NCBI RefSeq assembly: GCF_014201515.1
Contig: NZ_JACHEQ010000006.1
Location: 1-33,072 of the forward strand
Direction of reading: 5' to 3'
Source: Anoxybacillus mongoliensis
GTDB taxonomy: Bacteria; Bacillota; Bacilli; Bacillales; Anoxybacillaceae
DNA: 33,072 nucleotides
A model generated the notes under the pieces. It made no database searches, had not been told where the DNA came from, and saw only the letters and a list, made by a program, of their open reading frames with translations. A program made the position numbers and the translations under genes. Below, in pieces: positions 1 through 8,018 of this stretch (its first letter is position 1; each line of letters begins with the position of its first letter).

Positions 1-106
1 ATCAAAACGTCTTGTCATTATAGACACTCCTCATCATTGATAGATTTACTGTACATTTCTCTATTCGTTGTGTCTATAATCTAGACTAACATCAGCGCAA
101 CACAAA

Positions 107-136
107 TAGGGCATCCCCGTAATAGAAAATGCCCTA
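107..136 (-). terminator. Hairpin at the 3' end of the IS66 element
   Basis: TAGGGCAT (107-114) and ATGCCCTA (129-136) form a perfect 8-bp stem overlapping the tnpC stop codon (134-136). The following sequence on the minus strand (ATTTGTGTTG) is only moderately T-rich, so it may be a weak terminator or an end structure of the element. Confidence 0.4.
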
Positions 137-1321
137 AGTGGTAGAAAGAACACGATCGAGCGTTTCGCCTGTCAACAGAAGACATAACGAATCCCACACG
201 TTTTTTTCGTGTTTCGTCAGTGTGGACACGATGCTTCTTGTGATACAAAAAGACTGGGCGAATGTTTCTTCGCGAAACGTACCCGAAATGTTCTCTTTGA
301 CTTTAACCATGCGAAGATCGCGTTCGGCTTGGTTGTTGTCGAAGGGAACATGTACTTCACGTAAGAAACGCAGTGCTTCTTCCTTTCGTTTTTGAAGGCG
401 TCGAACAAAAGCGAGTGCTTTTTTCGGAAGAGGCATCTTCGCTTCCAATCGGTGTTGTGCTCTTTCTAGGATGCGATCATACACTCGTTCCCACCGTCTC
501 GTTTCTTCTTCGGAAAGTGCACCGTGATGGGCTTCGACGGCTTGCTTGGCGACCAACAGAAACGTGGTCATGCGCATCGCCCACGTATGCCCTTGTTCGA
601 TGAAGCCCTTCAATTCACGCAAATGATGGGCGTGACAAAGGGCATGAGTGGCTTGTGTGTATTTCGGATATGTACCGAACGCATCGTGCATCATCGTCCC
701 TTCATATCGGAGAAGAATCCCGATATCATCGGTCGCTTTCTTTCCGCGAGAAACGTGAGGAGCCAAGTATGTATATCTCGATGTACACACGACATGCACC
801 CATGCGAGTTTCCCATTGATGCGCAAACTCGTTTCATCGACATGCAGGTGGACACGATTTCACTTCACGTTCATGTTGTGTCACCTCGATCGCCACAGGA
901 GGGACATCAAACACTTGACGGATATCGACTTTGAACGGTTTGACTTCACGCAAAGAAGCCCCACATCCTTGACACGTATGCACACGGTGGACGACACGAT
1001 GATGTGGATGTTCCACTTGACGGAGCGTCGTTCCTTGATGTCCTTCTTGTCCGCCTGGCTTGTTGCCAGATGGCTTGCGAGAAGAATGGGTGTGAAAACG
1101 GTCAGAAGATGGGGGCAAATGGCTATTGGAGCTGTTTTTTTCGTGCGTGCTTCCAGCTCTTGAACGCGATATTTCAGTTGTCCATTTTCTTTGCGTAGTT
1201 GTTTGATTTCGTGGCGCAAATGTTCATTTTCTTGAACCGATTGATGAATGAGCTGTTTTTGTTGTTGAACTTTGCCGATTAAGCTCTCAACTGTAAATAC
1301 AGCTTGTTGTACCGTCAACAT
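134..1321 (-). pseudogene. tnpC: IS66-family transposase TnpC, frameshifted and internally deleted
   Basis: Three collinear segments make up a DDE transposase of the IS66 family. Segment 1 (1321 to about 1130) is the N-terminal leucine-zipper-like coiled coil (QENEHLRHEIKQLRKENGQ) with a good ribosome site AAGGAGG; a GTG at 1330 is an alternative start. Segment 2 (about 1120-835) continues in another frame with NSSNSHLPPSSD, a GGQEGH motif and a CxxC zinc-finger start (HTCQGCGASL). The shift occurs in a 7-A run where 8 would keep frame. Segment 3 (about 850-134) carries the catalytic HVDET aspartate, the CHAHHLRELK region and the final DNNQAERDLR glutamate motif, then the usual C-terminus. 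Between segments 2 and 3 the text jumps from KSCP to HLHVDET, so roughly 80-100 residues usual in the family, including the second Cys pair, are missing. It cannot make active transposase. Confidence 0.85.
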
Positions 1322-1530
1322 GCGATCCACCTCCTTGTCTATCAGTATTCACATCATAGACAAGGAAAGAAGAAAATATTCAGCTCACTTTATGATGTGG
1401 CTGAATAGTTACAAGGGGAAGCAACATGGCTCTTTTTCTATTTTCCTTTTTACACAATTATATGGACTTAACTTTATTGGGCTATATTGGGGATTTTATC
1501 ATCGGCTTTAACATAGGGTGTGCAGCGTGA

Positions 1531-1549
1531 TGAAAAAGTTAATTTTTCA
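1531..1549 (-). terminator. Weak AT-rich hairpin after wzy
   Basis: TGAAAAA (1531-1537) and TTTTTCA (1543-1549) form a 7-bp AT-rich stem with a 5-nt loop, 16 nt past the wzy stop. It is the only terminator-like structure between wzy and the IS66 element; the rest of 1363-1564 holds nothing I can recognise. Confidence 0.25.
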
Positions 1550-1564
1550 AGGTGCTTTATATAG

Positions 1565-2848
1565 TTACCATACGATTCGAATTTTTTTACTATGTTTCTT
1601 TTTTAACGGTCCACTCCCTAAATTCATTATTATTAACGTTATAAAACAGAAGGATGATAAGGAATCAGAGCCTAAATTAGCTATCCCATTATTTGTATTA
1701 ATCATTAGAGATAATACCAAGAAAAGCATCAAAATATAATATTTTTTATTTTTAATTAAGGAAAAAATAGGATATATAAATATACAAAAGTAAATAGTTA
1801 ACATTCCTAATATACCATAGTCATAAGCTAACATTATGAATGGGTATTCAAAGCTATTGATATTTCCATTTATTTTTTTTACAATTTCCCTCGAATAATC
1901 AGCTCCTCCTCCTATAAACAAAGAGGGTTTTTCTATATCCTTTTTAATCCATAACTTCAATAATTCATTCCGTCCTGTTGTTATGTCTCCAGATTCTATC
2001 CCTTGTATAAATCTTTGCTTGAGATTATCTTGGAAAAGTGAAGTATTTAGAAAAGAAACAGCAACCAAAATTACTGATATGACATAAAACCATTTGTTTT
2101 TTTTGATCGGATTTAAAAAAATTATTAAAAATACTCCTAAAACTAACGCTGTCTTACTCCCGCTTAATAATAATCCCAAGATAGTCACTATAGATAAAAG
2201 ATATCCATTAATCATAAGTTTATCATTATATTTTGCATATATACTATTCATGATAAAAAATATTAGAAAATACTTTGCGTTTGTTAAAGGGTGCCCAAAG
2301 ATGGAATAATATCTATATATTCCCCAACTGTGTTCTAATAAAATTAGATCACCTAACTCATTTTGACGGAATAAAGTCTGCGCTAATAATAATTGAATAG
2401 AGCTATGACTGAGATAATCAAAAATCCCTAACCCCAATAATATAATGATAAATACATTAAAAAATTTAAGGAATATACGTAATGAAACTAATGCATCTTC
2501 TTCATCTATTTTTGCACTTAACAGAAAAAGCGGTAGTAAAAAGTTTGAAATAGTCATCAAAAAGTAGCCAACACCTCTATTTAGAAAAAAAGTATTTGTT
2601 AAAACAGTAGCTGAAAAGGTGGTCACTACAAAGAGAAGAACAAAGCGAGCATTACTTTTCAGAAAAAGAGAACGAGTCACAAATAAAAAACCAAAAATCA
2701 AAAACAAATAGTTAACCCATCCATATTTTACACTAAAAATACTTCTTATTGTCTCATTAAAGAAAAATAAAGATAACACGAAAATAACCGTATAGTTTAA
2801 TTTAACACCTTTTTCTTTAGCGTAATGCATATCTAAGACATGATTCAT
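1565..2848 (-). CDS. wzy: O-antigen/capsule repeat-unit polymerase, Wzy-like
   Basis: A 427-residue, highly hydrophobic protein with about ten to twelve membrane segments. The layout fits the Wzy/O-antigen ligase superfamily: N-terminal helices from about residue 17, a long loop between later helices holding polar residues (GRNELLKLW, then GGGADYSREI near residues 290-325), and a basic cytoplasmic tail (KKKHSKKIR). SGSKTALVLGVF about halfway resembles the motif before the large loop in many Wzy proteins. It would join undecaprenyl-linked repeat units on the outer face of the membrane. It is the last gene of the locus, about 790 bp beyond wzx, separated from it by an IS relic. A purine-rich GAGGGAGA ribosome site precedes ATG 2848. 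The gene is very AT-rich. Wzy sequences diverge strongly, so topology and context carry the call. Confidence 0.75.
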   Translation of the reverse strand: MNHVLDMHYAKEKGVKLNYTVIFVLSLFFFNETIRSIFSVKYGWVNYLFLIFGFLFVTRSLFLKSNARFVLLFVVTTFSATVLTNTFFLNRGVGYFLMTISNFLLPLFLLSAKIDEEDALVSLRIFLKFFNVFIIILLGLGIFDYLSHSSIQLLLAQTLFRQNELGDLILLEHSWGIYRYYSIFGHPLTNAKYFLIFFIMNSIYAKYNDKLMINGYLLSIVTILGLLLSGSKTALVLGVFLIIFLNPIKKNKWFYVISVILVAVSFLNTSLFQDNLKQRFIQGIESGDITTGRNELLKLWIKKDIEKPSLFIGGGADYSREIVKKINGNINSFEYPFIMLAYDYGILGMLTIYFCIFIYPIFSLIKNKKYYILMLFLVLSLMINTNNGIANLGSDSLSSFCFITLIIMNLGSGPLKKKHSKKIRIVW

Positions 2849-2923
2849 ATAAAAATGTCTCCCTCTAGAAATATTGATGTATCAAGGCTTTGTGACCCTT
2901 CAAGGGTACCAAAAAAAATATTT

Positions 2924-2930
2924 TTCGACA
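2924..2930 (-). promoter_or_regulatory. Possible Spo0A box upstream of wzy
   Basis: The minus strand reads TTTTGTCGAAAAATA here and contains the heptamer TGTCGAA, the known Spo0A-box core. It lies about 75 nt upstream of the wzy start. Similar copies occur before ywqE and ywqC. One heptamer alone is weak evidence. Confidence 0.3.
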
Positions 2931-2939
2931 AAATTCCTT

Positions 2940-3255
2940 ACACCTTTTTCAGTTTTGTGGATATCTTACAGACCTTGGGTGAACTTCGCGGCTACTGCTG
3001 GGTATTTTTTACTGCAACGAGAGAAGCGTATTCAATGCACCCTTGGACCTCTGCGTCGCTGATGAGGACGAACCCTCCCATGTCTCTGGGCATCCTTGTA
3101 CCAACATTCCCTCGTTCGATCTCTTCATCAGGCAGAGGTCGGCTAAGCTCCTCAAGGGACTCAAGGTCGAATGGAATCCACTGCGCCAGATTCTCCGGTG
3201 TCATCCTGTTGCCAAGAGAATGCCATTTTATGCCAAAGGGGGGCATTACCCGGTC
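2940..3255 (-). ncRNA. GC-rich structured segment after an IS110-type transposase relic; candidate bridge/seek-RNA remnant
   Basis: This segment is far more GC-rich than the flanking wzx and wzy genes and lies immediately 3' of the IS110-type relic. An 84-codon frame (3246-2992) is open but has no recognisable domain or ribosome site. Instead there is RNA-like pairing on the minus strand: a CCCA/TGGG hairpin near 3077-3091, a GAGG/CCTC hairpin near 3063-3076, and a longer imperfect stem between 3049-3060 and 3012-3023 enclosing a loop of about 25 nt. A 13-nt motif occurs twice, GGTACAAGGATGC (3090-3102) and GGTCCAAGGGTGC (3037-3049), the second copy inside that loop. IS1111-type members of the IS110 family encode a guide RNA downstream of the transposase, so the position fits. 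This is inference; a non-functional relic is equally possible. Confidence 0.35.
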
Positions 3256-3612
3256 CTAGACATGGGTGAAGACGTCCTGCATCATTCGCACCCCGTCAAA
3301 CGCCTGCTGCTTCGTGCAAATCGTAAACAGCACCTTGAGCAGCTTGCCGCATAACACCATGATCGACCGCTTTTTGCACAGCGGATTCACCGACCGGATC
3401 GTGCCATATTCATACAACGTAAGAAACGCCTCATTGTGGCGGATCAGGGGGGATCATCGCTCGGAACAGGACGGAGCGCAGCCGCTTTCACCATCGTTTC
3501 GAGAATCCATTTTTTCCCTTTTTCGATGCATTGTTCCCTCTGATTTAATGCCGCTCACCAGAGCGGTTTTTCGCCACCGAAGAACCTCTCTTTGAGCTGG
3601 GCTTCAAAAGGA
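3256..3612 (-). pseudogene. IS110/IS1111-family transposase, C-terminal relic
   Basis: Reading the minus strand gives a recognisable C-terminus of the IS110 (IS116/IS110/IS902) family: LIRHNEAFLTLYEYGTIR, NPLCKKRSIMVLCGKLLKVL, then FTICTKQQAFDGV and the stop TAG at 3256-3258. Upstream, IEKGKKWILETMVKAAALR continues in a frame that joins it if one C is restored to the C6 tract at 3447-3452. An in-frame TGA at 3555-3557 interrupts further upstream. Only about 100 residues remain; the N-terminal DEDD catalytic domain is gone. The relic lies between wzx and wzy and is much more GC-rich than either, so it is a foreign piece inside the polysaccharide locus. Confidence 0.65.
3551..3571 (+). terminator. 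Hairpin with T-run on the plus strand inside the IS relic
   Basis: CCGCTC ACCA GAGCGG followed by TTTTT is a compact intrinsic-terminator shape on the plus strand. No plus-strand gene reads into it here, so it could be left over from a foreign fragment or block antisense reads towards wzx. Confidence 0.35.
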
Positions 3613-3635
3613 AGCTCTATTAAAAAGACAAGTAG

Positions 3636-4919
3636 CTACACCTTCCCTTTTGCTTTAAAAATTTTATTAAAGAAATAAGCATTTATAAAAATTGTCACAA
3701 AATAAGTAAAAGAATTTGCAATAGCTGCGCCATACATGCCATAATTATTTATTAGTATATAATTCAAAATAATGTTAAACATAAGAGCAATTAAACTAAC
3801 ATAAAAATTTAGATCTGATCTCCCGATGCTCATTAGTGTCATTCCCTTGGGAGAATATAGACTCCAACATACAAATCCTATTAATAGTATTTCAAAATAA
3901 ACAACTGAATTCTGATAACTAATACCAAAAACAAAAGGGAGAATGAATGGAGCAGATATTGCTGCTAATACTGCTACCGAAACTGCGAGAAATGTATTAC
4001 GCACTTGATAAATCCTAAGAATATCTTGAACATTCCTTATATTATTAGAGACCTTTGAGATTTTTGGTACCATAATTTGTCCTAGAGTAGATGGTATCAA
4101 CATCATTGTTGTAACAATTAATTGTGCTATACCATAATATCCAATTTCTTCAGTGTCATTTATTAGGTGATTTGCCATAATTATATTTATGTTTAATAAT
4201 AAGACACCTAATAAATTAGCACCAAATGCAAAAAACGCAATATTAAAGATCCTCTTTACAATTCCTGTCGAGATTTTAATAGAAAAAATTGATACTAATT
4301 CATTTTTAATAAAAGGAACGGTCATTAACAATGAAATAAAGTTTAAAATAACTAAAGACCATATATAACCATGTAATCCTGATAAATATGCACATAATGT
4401 ACTAAATATAATTATAATAATCTTTGATAAGCTTTGGATATAAGACATTTGTTTTATTTTTTGCTGTGCCTGTAAATAAACAATAATTAAATTTATTAGA
4501 GTTAATATTGGAACTAAGAAGATATATATTTTCAAGAGCTTATTAATAGTACTATCAATATTTAATAATGAAAAATGCTCAATAGCTAAAATTAATATGA
4601 TTAAACTAAAAGAGCTGAATATGGTCAAAATAAATCCGATATTAAAAATGTTTATTTTCTCTTTATCTTCAATATCCTCTGAACATAACTTCAAAATAGA
4701 TGTATTTATTCCTAACGATGCAATTATTAGAAATATATTCAAATAAGATTGTAAAATTTTTATTACTCCAATATCCTCAACACTTAATATCCTTGTTAAA
4801 AATATCTGTCCTCCAAAGCCAGCTATTTGGATTAGTAGATTTGCAGATAAAAGATGAAAAAATCCTATTCTCCGAGCAATTCCTAAAAGTGATAAAAGAC
4901 GTTCTTTTATATGTACCAC
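3636..4919 (-). CDS. wzx: Repeat-unit flippase, Wzx-like (MOP superfamily)
   Basis: A 427-residue polytopic membrane protein with about twelve hydrophobic segments, typical in length for Wzx/polysaccharide-biosynthesis transporters. The N-terminal pattern (ANLLIQIAGFGGQIFLTRIL, then SVEDIGVIKILQSY, residues 25-58) is the family signature, and the C-terminal half repeats it (GMYGAAIANSFTYFVTIFIN). It would flip undecaprenyl-pyrophosphate-linked repeat units to the outer face for Wzy. The start is GTG at 4919, preceded by GAGAGG at suitable spacing and one base after the stop of the upstream glycosyltransferase, so the two are translationally linked. The gene is very AT-rich. Flippase is secure; substrate unknown. 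Confidence 0.85.
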   Translation of the reverse strand: MVHIKERLLSLLGIARRIGFFHLLSANLLIQIAGFGGQIFLTRILSVEDIGVIKILQSYLNIFLIIASLGINTSILKLCSEDIEDKEKINIFNIGFILTIFSSFSLIILILAIEHFSLLNIDSTINKLLKIYIFLVPILTLINLIIVYLQAQQKIKQMSYIQSLSKIIIIIFSTLCAYLSGLHGYIWSLVILNFISLLMTVPFIKNELVSIFSIKISTGIVKRIFNIAFFAFGANLLGVLLLNINIIMANHLINDTEEIGYYGIAQLIVTTMMLIPSTLGQIMVPKISKVSNNIRNVQDILRIYQVRNTFLAVSVAVLAAISAPFILPFVFGISYQNSVVYFEILLIGFVCWSLYSPKGMTLMSIGRSDLNFYVSLIALMFNIILNYILINNYGMYGAAIANSFTYFVTIFINAYFFNKIFKAKGKV

Positions 4920-4920
4920 T

Positions 4921-6021
4921 CTAATCCTCTCTCATATCTTTAATATCATCATATATTCGTTTATACAGAGAAAAAATGGAATTAAAACACTCTTCAGATT
5001 TAAAGTTATTAATCTTTCGCTTGGAATATTCATAATTATCTATTATATCCAGCGTTTTACTACATAAATCATCTATATTTCTCGATTCAAATAATACTGT
5101 CCCTTCGGGTCTTTCACATACATTACTTGCTATAGCTGGAATACCCGCATAGATTGCCTCAGCTATCGAAATTCCATAACTATCTGTATTTGTTGGTCTT
5201 ACAAATAATTTTGATCTTTTTAATATTGGAAATAACTCTGTATCTTTTACTTCATAAACACAAATATATTTATTGAGTTTATACTGTTGAATTTTTTTCT
5301 GAAGGAGGTTGTAATATTCTTTTTCATCCTTAGTCTGTTCATTTACCCCAAGGACTGCTAGTAGCAATTGTACATTATAACCTTTATGATTAACTAAGTA
5401 ATTTAGCAGTTCTATTAATAAATCAAAACCATACATATCCTCATTATTAAAAAACTTTATATTTCCATTGGCAGTAATTAAAAAGTTGCTATTTTGAATA
5501 AACTTTTTTACATTATCTGGTATTAAATTATAATCCCCTTCGTCTTCAAAAGGATGCATATAGCTATGGATGAATTTAATTTTTGAATTAGAAACAAATT
5601 GACTTAATTTTTCTTTTTCATTCGAGCCAACACATATAAATTGGTCAATTCGTTTAATACAGTATTTAAAAAGTAACTTTTCTATAAGATTATAAGACTG
5701 TGGATCGTCTCTAAAGCTATGATAAGTTAAAATCGTTTTATATTTAAGGATTTTTGATAGAAAGACAAGTATAGCAATTAACTTAAAATTTCTATCGTGA
5801 AAATGTAAAATATCATATTTTTCTTTTAAAATATAAAATAATATGCTTTTTGTTTTGCGTAATTTAAGCCCTTTTCTTTTCTTATTTAAAACTCCTGTAT
5901 TGGAATATATATGAACTTCAACATTTTGGTCTACTAAATTCTTTGCCAATCTTTTTATATGAATTGATCGGCCACCGTAGGGAGGAGGATAAGTTCCAAA
6001 TAAAGCTATTTTTTTTATCAT
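4921..6021 (-). CDS. Glycosyltransferase family 4 (GT-B fold)
   Basis: Retaining GT4-type glycosyltransferase of 366 residues. N-terminal GTYPPPYGGRSIHIKRLA is the acceptor-side glycine-rich loop of the family, and the C-terminal half contains PTNTDSYGISIAEAIYAGIP, the EX7E-type nucleotide-sugar motif. The donor cannot be read from sequence. I prefer ATG 6021 (MIKKIALFGTY) because GGAGAG lies just before it; an upstream ATG at 6036 would add five residues. It lies 21 bases after the lyase stop and one base before wzx. It is the only polymer-extending glycosyltransferase in the window, so with the initiating transferase it could build just a short repeat unit unless others are encoded elsewhere. 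Likely cytoplasmic and membrane-associated. Confidence 0.85.
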   Translation of the reverse strand: MIKKIALFGTYPPPYGGRSIHIKRLAKNLVDQNVEVHIYSNTGVLNKKRKGLKLRKTKSILFYILKEKYDILHFHDRNFKLIAILVFLSKILKYKTILTYHSFRDDPQSYNLIEKLLFKYCIKRIDQFICVGSNEKEKLSQFVSNSKIKFIHSYMHPFEDEGDYNLIPDNVKKFIQNSNFLITANGNIKFFNNEDMYGFDLLIELLNYLVNHKGYNVQLLLAVLGVNEQTKDEKEYYNLLQKKIQQYKLNKYICVYEVKDTELFPILKRSKLFVRPTNTDSYGISIAEAIYAGIPAIASNVCERPEGTVLFESRNIDDLCSKTLDIIDNYEYSKRKINNFKSEECFNSIFSLYKRIYDDIKDMRED

Positions 6022-6042
6022 AAACTCTCCATCCAATTCATT

Positions 6043-8010
6043 TTATCTTTTATTTCCAATAGTTATTTTAATTGAAAGTTCCTTGCTAAAAGGTATGGTT
6101 ATCTTTTTGCTCGATTGCTTATAACCATATGAATTCGAAACCCAACAATTATCTGTTTTGAGATCTCGCATATAATCAAATTTAATACATATACTTCCTT
6201 TTTCAAGTACAACTTTATTTTCACTTAGTTTGACCTCTACATCTGGAGATAAGATTAACGTGAGTTGAGCATTTTTATTTGTATCCCCAATTAACTGATC
6301 TTTTATTAAAACACTATTTTCCTCTAATAATACAGTTCGTTTATGAATAATATTGCACTTTTCTTTAAATCCTATATGCGTCCCCTCAAAAAAGTTCATG
6401 TTAAATCCGTGGTTTTTAGCATATGTTTGCTCCTTCATATAAAACAAGTTATATTCTTCAAAATCATTTTGTTCAAATTTCTCTACTTGCACCGTATTGT
6501 GCATTTCTGTACTACGAAAAAGGTTTCTCATTTTGTAGTCAGCAGTATAGACATACGAGCCAGGATCAATAATGAAATCCTCCCCGTCTACGTTGAGTTC
6601 AAAACTTAACTGATCATTATGACTGTGGACTCCATCTCCTCTGAATGAAAGTTCTCCACATCTAATACAACAATAAACCTGATCATTTCTTAAAATATAA
6701 TATCCTCCGTCTTTATAAGCAATGGATGTTAATGGTTCAGGCTTTTCTACATTGTCTTTATAGTTTTGGTAAATCCATAGCGTATCCTCAATATAGTCTT
6801 TTCCATAATACCGGAAGTCATCTCGATCAAATAGCTCTCCTGCTATACCTAGTAAATGGCGGAAATCGTTTCTTATCCATGTGCTATAATTAGATAAAAT
6901 TAATAACCTACCATCATCAGCGTCACCAATGATTGGAGCTAATCCATTTGGCTTAGTGATATTCATAATAAATTCACACATTTTTTCCAACCTAGCCATG
7001 TAATCCTTAGTGAAATATATATTGTTCTTATTACATAGCACCGTAGTCTTTAAAAATAATTCTGTTACCAATCGATGATAAGAAGTAGAGGCTTCGTAAT
7101 TTGTACCATCTGGATTATTTTGAACAAACATTTCTTTTTCTAATTCACTAAGTCCATAGTCAAGCCACTTTTTAGGATTGTTGCTCTTATTTCGATCATT
7201 TACAATAAATGAACCAAAATAAAGACCAAGCCAAACTAGTCCGACAATATTAGATAAGTAATGATTTCCGGTATGTGGTCCTTTATTTTCTAAGTTTTTA
7301 ATAATAAATCGACCGTGTAGATATAGAGACTTATGGAATTTAATCCAAAAGCTCTTATCTATGGATTGAGCATCTTTAAAAAAGAAATAAGCTGCAATCC
7401 AATTGACAGCCCTTATTGCAACATCCATTGTACAAGTCCAATTGACTGACATCTCAACCGGATTTTTTTCTATCCAATCTTCTATTTCTTCTTTAAACTC
7501 TATGGCATATTTTTCATCGTTAGTTAACCAATAAGCCTTACCTAACGTAAACAGATGTTGAAAACGAGATAATTCCCAAGGAACTTTAACATCTGCATTG
7601 TTTGACAAGTCTACTATTTTAATGTCTTTATAAAACTTGTTTTCCCAAACAAAGTTTGTTTTAAAGTCTGTATTCCAAGGCAGCTGCTTTCCAAGATATA
7701 TATCGCCTGAACCTAATAGGTTAAATATATGGGAACAGATTTTATTAGCATCGTTAATAATTTGTTTTTCAATGTTTAGCTGTTTAATTTTCTCTACTAA
7801 TAATTGTTTATCTGTAATATTAAAGAAAAAAACACAATTAGGTTTAAAATTATTAAAATATTTATCATCTATATCAATTGGCTTAAGCTTAATTATTTCT
7901 TTTCTTATCTTGTAATAAGGTATTTCATATAATTTAATTGCAATTTTCTTTAAAGCTTTATCGATTGGCAGTTTTCTTAAATTTTGTATCTTTCGTGTTA
8001 GCTCTCCCAT
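6043..8010 (-). CDS. Heparinase II/III-family (alginate-lyase-like) protein
   Basis: 655 residues with two recognisable parts. Residues about 80-400 form an alpha-helical toroid like the heparinase II/III N-domain, including NHYLSNIVGLVWLGLYF and GTNYEASTSYHRL, which hold the conserved Asn/His/Tyr positions. Residues about 430-650 form the beta-sandwich domain with the signature GDGVHSHNDQLSF followed by IIDPGSYVYTADY. Known members cleave uronic-acid polysaccharides by beta-elimination, which suits a locus that also encodes a uronate-forming dehydrogenase (wecC). The N-terminus (MGELTRKIQNLRKLP) is basic and not a signal peptide, so export is not evident. AGGAGG precedes ATG 8010 and overlaps the wecC stop. 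AT-rich like wzx and wzy. Catalysis is not proven; a trimming or modifying role is inference. Confidence 0.8.
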   Translation of the reverse strand: MGELTRKIQNLRKLPIDKALKKIAIKLYEIPYYKIRKEIIKLKPIDIDDKYFNNFKPNCVFFFNITDKQLLVEKIKQLNIEKQIINDANKICSHIFNLLGSGDIYLGKQLPWNTDFKTNFVWENKFYKDIKIVDLSNNADVKVPWELSRFQHLFTLGKAYWLTNDEKYAIEFKEEIEDWIEKNPVEMSVNWTCTMDVAIRAVNWIAAYFFFKDAQSIDKSFWIKFHKSLYLHGRFIIKNLENKGPHTGNHYLSNIVGLVWLGLYFGSFIVNDRNKSNNPKKWLDYGLSELEKEMFVQNNPDGTNYEASTSYHRLVTELFLKTTVLCNKNNIYFTKDYMARLEKMCEFIMNITKPNGLAPIIGDADDGRLLILSNYSTWIRNDFRHLLGIAGELFDRDDFRYYGKDYIEDTLWIYQNYKDNVEKPEPLTSIAYKDGGYYILRNDQVYCCIRCGELSFRGDGVHSHNDQLSFELNVDGEDFIIDPGSYVYTADYKMRNLFRSTEMHNTVQVEKFEQNDFEEYNLFYMKEQTYAKNHGFNMNFFEGTHIGFKEKCNIIHKRTVLLEENSVLIKDQLIGDTNKNAQLTLILSPDVEVKLSENKVVLEKGSICIKFDYMRDLKTDNCWVSNSYGYKQSSKKITIPFSKELSIKITIGNKR

Positions 8011-8018
8011 ATTTCCTC

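Larger units (their letters stand above)
71..1362 (-). mobile_element. IS66-family element (ISBst12-like, tnpC only), internally deleted
   Basis: The interval holds a broken IS66-type transposase gene and no accessory tnpA/tnpB, as in the ISBst12 branch. Candidate terminal inverted repeats are TGTCTATAAT at 71-80 and ATCATAGACA at 1353-1362 (9 of 10 match when one is reverse-complemented). I see no convincing target duplication, so the exact ends are tentative. A further copy of the right-end-like 10-mer, ATTATAGACA, lies at 17-26, forming a perfect inverted repeat with 71-80. The element sits just beyond the wzy end of the polysaccharide locus. Confidence 0.6.

Noticed and set aside
1-80. 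Possible end of a gene or RNA at the left window edge
   Set aside because: Only an inverted repeat related to the IS66 ends is visible; no open frame or RNA signature.
1100-1140. A7 run in tnpC as a programmed frameshift
   Set aside because: The element also carries a large internal deletion, so a simple decay frameshift is the better explanation.
2992-3246. 84-codon minus-strand frame reading GGFVLISDAEVQGCIEYA
   Set aside because: No ribosome site, no family recognised, and the same bases form stems after an IS110-type stop codon; treated as a non-coding structured segment.
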